Below, one piece after another: positions 54,720-64,000 of a DNA stretch of 64,000 nt. The position numbers were made by a program, and so were the translations under genes. The notes under the pieces are model-generated. The model saw only the letters and a program-made list of their open reading frames with translations. It ran no database searches and was not told the DNA's origin. The stretch spans positions 18,383,746 to 18,447,745 of the forward strand of contig CM055113.1 of the NCBI GenBank assembly GCA_029204225.1, written 5' to 3'. The DNA is from Diphasiastrum complanatum (taxonomy: Eukaryota > Streptophyta > Lycopodiopsida > Lycopodiales > Lycopodiaceae). How positions within the stretch are numbered: the first letter of the stretch is position 1; the number at the start of each line of letters is the position of its first letter.

Positions 54720-55199
54720 TTGACAAATAACAACCCATCCAACTTGAACGACTGGCATGACGGCTGCATTAATTAGGACCAGATTTTTTTTGCTTCGCTT
54801 TGTTCTCCAACTTCGTCTTCCTCTCTTTCATCGTGTGGTGTTCATCGCGTGATCTTGCTTCTTCGTCCAAGAACGCTTGGCTAATGGATGTGCATGCTGC
54901 TGGGAGTGATCGTGCGAGCCGTTCTTCATCCACATCCACATACATTTGTGTGTGCGGAGACTACTTTTTGTGCTGGATTAGTGATTGTCAGAGTGCGCAT
55001 CACGCGTATGTTCTTCATCGACATTTGTGTATAGGAGGCATCTACTTTTTTCGTTGTGTAGAGAGTACTGCGCATCAGAGTAAGTGCATTTATTAAATTT
55101 TATTGATGTTTGCTTTCTTGCGATCTTACGTGATATGTGTCAAAATTCCAATGACAAAGAGTCAAAATTAAGCAATTTGAATATATTGAGATTGGTTGG

Positions 55200-56400
55200 A
55201 TTTTTTCACCCAATGAACCATGTCAAATGATAATGACCAAGATCATATGTTAGACATCCATTTTGAGCTATCTTGAGTCAAAGACAGATAGGGGATGAAT
55301 CAATGAGCCATGTAAAGCAACATGGACCAAAATTGACTTTTCCAATATGTATGCATCATACTCAAATGCCCATGGGTTGTTGACATCAAATTTGAGCTAT
55401 CTTAATAGATAGGAGACAATCCCATCTATAAGGGGCCAAAACGTATTGTCCTAAACTTTAGATTAATCAAGCTCAGTCACTCAATCACTTCAATCACTTG
55501 AATATCAAATCTGAGTTATCTCATGTGGCTGGGGTCAACTCCATTGATAAGTGGTCAAAGGCGACAAATATTAATATACTGGACTTGAAACCGATTGAGT
55601 CTAGTCGATTGATCAGCCATGTTTAGGCATCTAATTTATGTGGAGTGATAACACCAAATTTGAGCTATTCCAAATTTGAGCTATCCCTAGGCTCTTATCA
55701 GGTAACCACCATTTGGCACTAGGCAATAGGAGCTGCCAACCTCACCTATAGACGATGTTTCTGCAGGTAATCAAGTCATGTCATTGAATTTAAAAAATTT
55801 CACATTGCTTCACGCAAATTCTCGGCACTTCGCTTTCCTTCATTATTATGAATGCTGAATCATACCAAATCATCAATCAATCTCGTTTTTTGAGTTTTTT
55901 GATCGAAACCGAGAACAATCTTTGGAATATTCTACTGCATCTGTATTCCATCAAGATGAATCAACTTGAATGTTCCAAAACAGAGATTGGTTGCATTTGA
56001 TGAGCCATGTCTAGTGATAAGCACCAAACTCATAGCACAAGTGACAAATGTGAGCTATTGTGAGTGATAGACATCTAAATTGAGCAATGTGGACAATATC
56101 CTAAACAGAAAATTCCTTTAGATATTTGACCACTTAATGGGCAATTTTGAGTGACCAAGTCCAAAATTGAGCTATCATGAGTAATAGACTTCAAGTTTGA
56201 CCTATCTCATGTTGAGCTTCAATATAAATCACAATGACTAGATTGAACTTTAGAATGTCTCAATTTGATTGGTTGATTATTCATCTCAACTAATAATGGT
56301 CAAAAGTACTTGTTACAAACTAAATCCAAGCTGTATTAAGTTGCATGCATGAAAATTGAGCTATGAGATTGTCCCTTGCTAAATATTCAGCTGATTTCAT
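55200..56400. repeat. Array of AATTTGAGCTATC-type words, reverse orientation
   Basis: Diverged copies of GACATCAAATTTGAGCTATC, the complement of the words at 53450..53980, recur near 55243, 55383, 55505, 55650, 56045, 56085 and 56165. Together the two arrays make a large, imperfect inverted repeat about 3 kb across. Confidence 0.65.
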
Positions 56401-56439
56401 TCACTCTTAAGTGTTGTGGGCTTTTCATCACTACAGTAA

Positions 56440-57235
56440 CCACAATATAGATTGTTGATGCCTCTTGGTAGCCTCTTGGTACAACACATCCTTTATGTCC
56501 AACTACAAATATTAACCACAATGTAGATTACAGATGTTTCTTGCATCCTTGACGTGTTGTGAGCTTCAATATAAACCACAATATGGATTGTTGATGCTTC
56601 CTTGTGCAACACATCTTTCTTGTGTTGCTACTTTTTGTCGAGCTTTAATACGAACCAGAATATGGATTGTTGATTCTTCTTGGTACAACACATCTTTGGT
56701 GTGTTGTTCCTCTATGTCAAGCTTCAGTATATACCATAGTAAGGATTGTTGATGCTTCCTTGTACGCTTCCTTGTACAACACATCTTTGATGTGTTGCTA
56801 CTTTTTGTCAAGATTCAATATGAACAACACTATATTGGATTGATGATGCTATGGGTACAACACATATCTAGTCTATTGTTGCTTTATGTCGAGCTTCAAT
56901 ATAAACCATAATAACCATAGTAGAGATCATAGATGCTTCTTGGTACAACACATCTTTGGCGTCTTGATGCTACATGTCGAGCTTCAATATGAACCACAGT
57001 ATGGATTGCTAATGCTTCTTGGTACAACACATCAAATGCTTGTTGGTACAAATATCCTTGATGTGTTGATGTTTCATGGCGAGCTTCAATATAAATCACA
57101 GAATGGATTGTTGATGCTTCTTGGTAGAACATGACTTTAATGTGTTGCTGCTTTCTGTTGAGCTTCAGTATAAACCATATTATGAATTTCTGATGCTTCC
57201 CAACACAACAAATCCTCGATGTATTGCCACTACTT
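56440..57235 (+). repeat. 78-bp satellite, about ten units
   Basis: The word GATTGTTGATGCTTCTTGG and its variants recur at about 56450, 56526, 56586, 56665, 56743, 56837, 56925, 57003, 57105 and 57183. The commonest spacing is 78, with a few longer units carrying small internal duplications. Each unit also has GTACAACACATCTTTG and GAGCTTCAATATAAACC. Units have diverged considerably. Confidence 0.9.
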
Positions 57236-58456
57236 TTTTTTAGCTTTGCATTTTCTTAAGACTTTTAATGTTTTTAATTTTAACATTTTGTGGGCTTTTA
57301 ATTTGCTTAAATTCTACATTTAGGGGCTCTATTTAAGGTTTAAATGTATTTAGTTTTCCTTTTCACATTTTATTAGTGCTTTTAAATTTTATTAATGTTT
57401 TAATGTATTTTTAGATTAAAAAAAAGTATTTATAAATTGTGATACATAAGAAAAATGTGAATTGCAAATGTATATATTTCATAATTTGGGATTACTTACA
57501 TGACAATGCAAGTTTTCTTAAGTGTTTATAAATTGTGTGTGAATACCTACATGACAATCTAACTTCCATATTCATATGTTTTGCAAAATAGGAAAAATGT
57601 CAATCACATATACATTTCTTTATCATTTAAATTTACCTATATAACAATACAAGTTTTCCTACATAGGTTGAACCAATTTCCTACTTTTAAAACCTTGGGG
57701 TTGAACCAATTTCCTACTTTTAAAACCTTGGAGATCCATTGCAAGTAGGGAATTTTGGGATTTCCCCCACATGGAGAATGGTTTCATTTTTCTTGTGGAG
57801 GTTATAATTAGTGAAAGTTTTGCATTGAATGAGAATGGCTTAGTGAGGCATCTTCATTGAGCAAATATTTTAGGTGAGGGATCTAACCATTGGCATGCCT
57901 TGGTTGCTAGAGCTTGAGTGTCTCATTTGGGTGGGAGAAATGCAACTTCAACTGATAAGTGTATGCTCAAGATCTTGTTATGAGGCTCACTAATAGCCTG
58001 AGGGAAACCAATTGTCCATCACTGAATCATGAAGGTGCTCAGACTGTTTCAGAAATCAATTTGAGCTTGTTGTTGAAGCTCTCCATCGCTAAATTCTGGA
58101 GGCTATCAAGCATTTTGAATAATATCAAATAGAGTCTACTACCACAGCCAGCCATCCATCGCTAGCCCAGTGAGGTCTTAAACCTGTTGGAAATACTAGA
58201 TTGAGGCCATATTTTAAGCCATCACTTACTGGTTTAAGATGTGACTTTCAATCGCAGTACTGTTGCACCTTATACTCACACTTCTGTTATGGCCGATAAT
58301 CGAATCTCTGATCTAGCTATCGTTAGTACTACTACTTCTGAAGCCACATTTCCGGCGATTGGAATCCATCAAGGAGAAGTGAGCAATCAACCACAATTAC
58401 TATTGATCCAAAGCAGGCTCAATTGGAGCTTCCACTCATGACTACTATACTGCCAA

Positions 58457-58461
<5 letters not shown>
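57236..58461. other. AT-rich unassigned stretch
   Basis: No gene was recognised. A perfect 33-bp tandem duplication lies at 57666..57731. Confidence 0.5.
57666..57731 (+). repeat. Perfect 33-bp tandem duplication
   Basis: Two identical copies of a 33-base unit starting GGTTGAACCAATTTCC, so a recent slip. Confidence 0.95.

Positions 58462-58542
<81 letters not shown>
58462..58542 (+). repeat. (CT)n microsatellite, about 40 units
   Basis: Uninterrupted CT dinucleotides. Confidence 0.98.
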
Positions 58543-58545
<3 letters not shown>

Positions 58546-60587
58546 CAGATCCTTCATTACAGCGAGCTGTGAATCAATGCCAAGGTATAACGGGCTGACC
58601 GGACAGCATAGGCAGAGCGGCCGTGGAGCAGAGATCGCGCCAATCCAGTAGACAACAGAACGAACAAAAGAAGAGATCGAGAGCAGGTCAGCGTTATTAG
58701 CAAGGCATCATGAAACTGTTGTCCAACGTAGACCCACTCAGAAATGGATGCAACAATTCCTACCTGCAGCCTGTAAGTAAACAACCAAGCTTGAGTAGGG
58801 GAGTGCGACCCTCGATGCACTAATGATTTGGATTTTCCCATCTCCAGTGCCGTTGATCTGATCAAGAGACAAGAGCATACGGTGGGGTGGCGTGGGTAGG
58901 CAACTAGTAGGAAGCATCAGCGGCCCATCAGCGCGTTGGCCTGTGAGCATTGCTCTATCTCCATTCTCTGAAGTAGCAATTGCAGGAGCGTACTCATACC
59001 CTCTCTCTCAGCCATCGGGCGTCCCTCAAGTCCAGTGAGCCAGAAGAGAAGATACAAGTGTTTGGAAATCACGACAACTAGAGCAATAGTGTGGGCTCGG
59101 GCTAGGTCATCCCTGAAATGCACCGAGGTATGTGTTTTTTATATCATCGTTTCCTTCAAGTGAATGGCATGTGTGATGTTAATTGTGATGTTACAAAATA
59201 TTGCTAATGCTAAACTTTGTTTTGATGGTATGAGTGGAAGGTGTCTTGATTATATAGCTATAAATGTATCACTTGCTTAAAAGTGCAAGTTCCTTTTGGT
59301 GAAGTAGAATGCAAATAGCTGTTTTGGATGATTGTCTACAAATTGGAAAAAAAATAAGTTCTTGACTACACGTGTATTCGTCTTTGGGAGTTGCTCATTT
59401 GACATTTAGTCAATAGAAAGGCTACTTGTTGAAAAAATTTCCATGAGGTTTTTGTTTTGGTTATAGTTCCTTACAGTGTGTGCTTGAGGATTCACTACAT
59501 GCTTAATGGTTGACGAACACACACGCTGAAGTCACTAATGGTGCTTGTATGCCTGTCGTAAGATTTCTTTTTGTGATTATAAACTGATCGTCAATCCTCT
59601 TGAAAGACAAAGGCGGCTTAGTGCTCGGTGAGGGTGAAACACACCTCCCGAGATAGGGAAATTTTTGTTTTGTCATTGTACCACCTAGAGCACCCCGCCC
59701 AAGCCACCCGTTGAAACACACGGACCTTGGGAGGTGAGCACCCAGACACCTAGCAACCAAGGTGTGCGGTCCCCTAAGCATGGTGAGTAAAATAGCCGAA
59801 CACACAATATCAACTGAACTCAAGTCTTATGTGTTGAAAATCACCTATGAATTGACACATCTATTTGAGAAACTTGAGAACTACCTTATGAATTGAAGTG
59901 CACCCCCATGACTGCACATGAATATATACCAGTAAGATACACAATGTGACCTATTCAATATCCATTAGATCATAAGTCCTAAAAGGTCTTTGATCCTGAA
60001 TTTGATGACACATTTATTAGCAAAGATGTAGTCTCCCTAGAAGACAAATTTCATGATTTCAAAATAAAAAACATGAGTTTATTTCTAGTTCAAATGACAA
60101 ATTATCGACTGCCAATAATGAAGACAACCTAGTCTTGATTTCCTCCACTTTTGCACCTTGTCATTCATCTATTGAATCGGATCATGATGAACAATTGCAT
60201 TAGGAGAAATATGGGCTCAAAATGGGCCCTTTAAGAAGTTTGACTATAGAGAAAGATTAACAAGAGAGAGAAAACTTCCGGTAACATCTATGCTCATTTT
60301 TTATGACTCCGGAACTGCCTGCCGCCCAACTTATATAGTTAACATGTAGTCTTAATTTCCATAAGCAAATGTGATATTATTGCACATTTTTCCCTTTGAA
60401 AAGCGCTCTGAGGGGTCCCACACCCTTGAAAAAATGTGCAACTGGCATATGGAACCGGCGGACGTAAATGTGCTAGTGTGTGCTCATTCACTTCTCCTTT
60501 GTATTTTGAGGTGATGGTGCGCGAGCTTTTCAAACCCTAATATCAGTTCAACAGCAAATGTGCTATCTGACTGGTCAAACAGGCCAT
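58543..60587. other. Unassigned stretch
   Basis: More GC-balanced than its surroundings at 58560..59130 and 59500..59830, with open frames on both strands but no family motif. I see no gene that I can support. Confidence 0.4.
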
Positions 60588-63500
60588 TGTTGGGGGTATT
60601 CCCAACAAAGTGTAAATAAATAAAACTATCCAACAAAATGTGTTGCGTGGGCATGGCATCCTGCGTGTATAAGCCCATGGCCCAATGAGCACGCAAGTGA
60701 AGTTGTAAATAAAATAATAGACTTGGGCCCTTTGTAATTAAAATAAAACTTGAGGCCCAAAGTCAATTCTAAACTTAGAGTTTACTTTTTAGAATTGGGT
60801 CCAATTTTGGACTCACATGAATCTTGTGATTTCCAATGTACTTTTTGTGGACCCTTGGATCAAGTTGGGTCCAAGATGAATGGATAGGATCAATGTGAAT
60901 ATTAGCCAATAGGATTGAGGGGCAAGGGCCTTCCCCATTTTATAAAAAGACACCATCTGTACACTATTTTCATGCTTAATAGAGAGGAGGAGACTACCAT
61001 TTTGAGAGCTCAAGCATCCTCATTTGCTAATTAATCTTGCTTATGCTAGTGTTGTGATTGCTTGTTATTCTCATTTCCCATGCTTTTTGGTTATGCTAGT
61101 TAAGGTTTTTCCATAAGCAATGACATTGAGCATTTGAGCTAACCTCCATCTCATCTCTCTCTCTTTCTCTCTTCTTTAGGGATGCCATCGGAAGGACGAC
61201 AATTTCACACTCCTGTGCTAGCGGTTACACGAGCGCAGAAGAGAAAGGAAGTGGCTCCCTCACCACCACCATCGGTCACTGACGACCAACCCTCAACTTC
61301 CGCACCATATCCGAATGTGAGGGAAGAAAGAAGACAGTACCAGAAAATAAGACACTGGGTACAGAAGGCACAAGTGGAGGAAAAAGAGCAAGAAAGAGTT
61401 AATCCCACGGAACCTCCAGTTGGCGTCGAACGAAAACCGCAAGCGGGCTCACCATTGCGCACTGATCAAAATGATCGGTAGCACCAACATGAACCACCTT
61501 TTCACATGGTGGAGCCCGAGGAACCACGCACTGAAAGGCTCACTCTTTTATTGTCAAGTCGTGTTAGTTTACCACTCGGAGAACTACTGCGGATTGCACC
61601 ACAAGCGAAAAGCCTTCTAGTTGAATGGGCCAAAGCGGATGAGAAGCTAGTAGCACCTGAGCCCATATATTGTATGGGCTATGAAGAAACAAGTAACATC
61701 CTCCACATCAGAGTAGCATGGGAAAGTGAGGAACACAACATCACTTTGCCCATCAAACACAAGAGATACGAGGATGAGGCAGCAATGGTAGATGGAGGAT
61801 CGGGTGTCAATTTGATCTCCACTACTTTATATGAAAAATGGGGTTTACAAGGGTTGAAGCTAGCAAGATTTGCCATCAAGCTGGCAGATCAATCCTGTGT
61901 GAAACCGAAAGGTGTAGTTGTTGATATCCCTGTAAAGATAGCAGACATGTAGTTTGTGATTACTTTTGTAGTCATGGATATACCTGAATCTCCATCTGCA
62001 TATCGTGTCTTACTGGGAAGACCATGGTTGAGGACTGCGCAAGTACTACACAACTGGGGTACAGGAAAACTCATCTTTGAGAACAGAGAACAGGTTGTAA
62101 AGGTTGATCCAACCACATGGGCGGTGAGACCTATTGCACCCAAAGCTGATGATGGATCATCCACAATAGATCACACGATTGATCACCCAAGGCCAGCCAA
62201 GGGATGTCACTATGATTCAGAGACGGATGTCGTGATATGGACAGATGCATTAGCAACTATTGACTGTCAGACATGTCAATATGAATCAGATCCAGAACCT
62301 AGTACATCTTCACCCAAATGTTACACCATGGACACACCAATCACATTTGGGGTGAATATGATAAAGGTAGCATGGCTGTCAGCGGAGCCTATTGAGAACC
62401 CAGTGGACGATGATCTAGTCCCTTGGCAACATGCTCTAACTTATAATAAGGAGATTGAGCTGACTGATAAATAGGTCCTACATCACATGGACCCATATCG
62501 TTACAAAACAAAGAAAGTACCAGCTCAGCCACCACAAAAGTCTGCTATGGCGAAAGTCTCAAGGGTCGATCCACCCAAGGCACCTGCGAATAAGAAGAAT
62601 CAGTTGAAGCCACGCTACAACCAGGTGATCCGATGGAGTGATCTACCCGAAGAGGCGATAGCTACAATGGATGTTGATATTTGCAACCATGAGTTGAATG
62701 TCACGGTAGTCCCGGTGAAAGACAACAAGGATGAATCTACCAAAATGACAAAAAAGAGTAAAAAGAAAGTGTTGGATTCCTTGAAATCAATCAAGATAGA
62801 CTCAGATATAGCGTCATCTTCTACACAAGTGATAGAAAATCAAAAAATGACCAATTGGACTAAGATCAATATGCTGAAAGAGGAATCTCGACGAGCGCTT
62901 GTTCACGAGATGCCTGAGACTTTCAAGAATTACACCTTGGACGACGTGGTAATCATGATGTCGCAAGCCCAGAGAGAACCTGATAAAAGTCAAGGACCAG
63001 GGAACAAGTCTTTGAGGGACCTGCGCGAACACAGCCAATGAATCTTGCCGAGCCAGGTGAAGAAGAAAAGATAGTGCATGTGGGAGAGCAGTTAACACCC
63101 ACACAGTTCAAGAGACTACGATTGTTGTTGGTGGAATATAAAGACTGTCTTGCCTGGAGTTATAGTGACCTGAAAGGCATTCCACCAATAGTAGTCCAAC
63201 ACACCATACCCTTGTTGGACGGAGCAGTCCCCAAGGTAAGCCGTTATTACCGCTGCAACCCGAATTATATTGAGCTGATCAAGTAGGAGTTGAAAAGCTG
63301 ATGGATGCAGATTTCATCTATGAAATCGAGCACACAGAATGGGTATCATCGATAGTTATAGTACCCAAGAAGAACGGCAAAATGCGGATTTGTGTGAATC
63401 TGAAGGCGCTAAATGCAGTCACCAAAAAAGATTATTTTCTTTTACCATTTATGGAAAGTGTCTTCGACAGAGTAGTCCGCGTCGAGGCCTACAGTTTTTT

Positions 63501-64000
63501 AGACGGCTTTAGCAGCTACAACCAGGTGACGATAGCCCCCCAGGACCAGCACAAGACAACATTTGCCACGGAATGGAGAACCTATGCCTATAAAGTGATG
63601 CCATTCAGACTTTGCAATGCCCCAAGAACCTTCCAGCAAGTCATGCAGGCGGCATTCAAAGATTATCTGCAAAAATTTCTAGAAATTTTCTTGGACGATC
63701 TGTGCGTGCATGGACCAGACTCAGAACACTTATCCAACTTGGAGAAGGTCTTACAAAAATGCCGCGACTACCAGATTTCCCTGAATCTAGAAAAATATCA
63801 ATTCTGGGTAACACATGGCTTGATTCTCGGCCATATAGTGTCAAGACATGGGATCGCCACAGATCTATCAAAGATCAGGATCATTATTGATCTACCACCA
63901 CTGGGGATGATCCACGAAGTCTATATCTTCATGGGTCATGCCAACTACTATAGGATCTTCATTCTTGATTTTGTGGAGTTAGCCCGACCAATTTACAAGC
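60588..64000 (+). mobile_element. Tat/Athila-like Ty3/gypsy element, 5' part, running off the window
   Basis: It begins with a probable 5' LTR or leader: TGTTGGGGGTATTCCCAACA starts at 60588 and a TATA-like TATAAAAA lies at 60941. From 61182 the plus strand gives a basic/Pro-rich N-terminal part, an aspartic protease (AAMVDGGSGVNLISTTLYEK, YRVLLGRPWLRTAQVLHNWG), a Lys-rich linker, and RT (KMRICVNLKALNAVT, AYSFLDGFSSYNQVTIAPQD, VMPFRLCNAPRTFQ, LEIFLDDLCVHGP), up to the window edge. A gag capsid and zinc knuckle were not seen before the protease. It is broken, with several breaks. The RT type is the non-chromodomain branch. Confidence 0.85.
60941..60948 (+). promoter_or_regulatory. TATA-like box of the probable LTR
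   Basis: TATAAAAA about 350 bases after the possible LTR start at 60588, a usual distance for U3 in plant Ty3 LTRs. Confidence 0.45.

Overview
The window is plant nuclear DNA, very probably from a large-genome seed plant such as a gymnosperm. That placement is inference. It rests on one conserved plant protein kinase gene with short exons and very long introns, on Ty3 LTR elements of both plant branches (chromodomain type and Tat/Athila-like type), and on old decayed repeats filling almost everything else. No CRISPR array, operon, rRNA or intact tRNA gene was seen.

The only host gene I can reconstruct lies on the minus strand from 37250 down to 8175. It encodes a plant STE20/SPS1-type (germinal-centre-like) serine/threonine kinase of about 600 residues. 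I place 18 coding exons with mutually consistent splice phases. The kinase domain is encoded from 37250 to about 15300, a conserved regulatory linker from 15095 to 10852, and a C-terminal coiled coil from 8817 to 8175. Intron 1 is 17.6 kb and carries a young, nearly whole chromodomain Ty3 element (23269..29585, TSD ACCCC, LTRs differing at one site), older chromovirus fragments, a LINE-like tail and one copy of an 84-bp tRNA-like SINE. Intron 12 has a GC donor. Introns 11 and 13 carry long complementary GA and CU tracts (in transcript sense) that bracket exons 12 and 13.

Left of the gene (1..8174) are a small non-autonomous LTR element (1568..3536), a Ty3 pol fossil (3543..5187) and smaller pol scraps. 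Right of the gene, 37251..38300 is the 5' flank, with a CAG run and a second copy of the 84-bp SINE flanked by a perfect 20-bp target duplication. From 40950 to 46130 lies a Ty3 mosaic with two integrase cores from different lineages, an extra Ser/Thr/Pro-rich reading frame and an inverted RT scrap.

From 46600 to 57240 the DNA is dominated by unusual repeats: a 67-69 bp minisatellite in two blocks separated by T-rich and A-rich tracts, arrays of a short GATAGCTCAAATT-type word in opposite orientations (53450..53980 and 55200..56400), and a 78-bp satellite (56440..57235). The right end (60588..64000) is a Tat/Athila-like Ty3 element running off the window.
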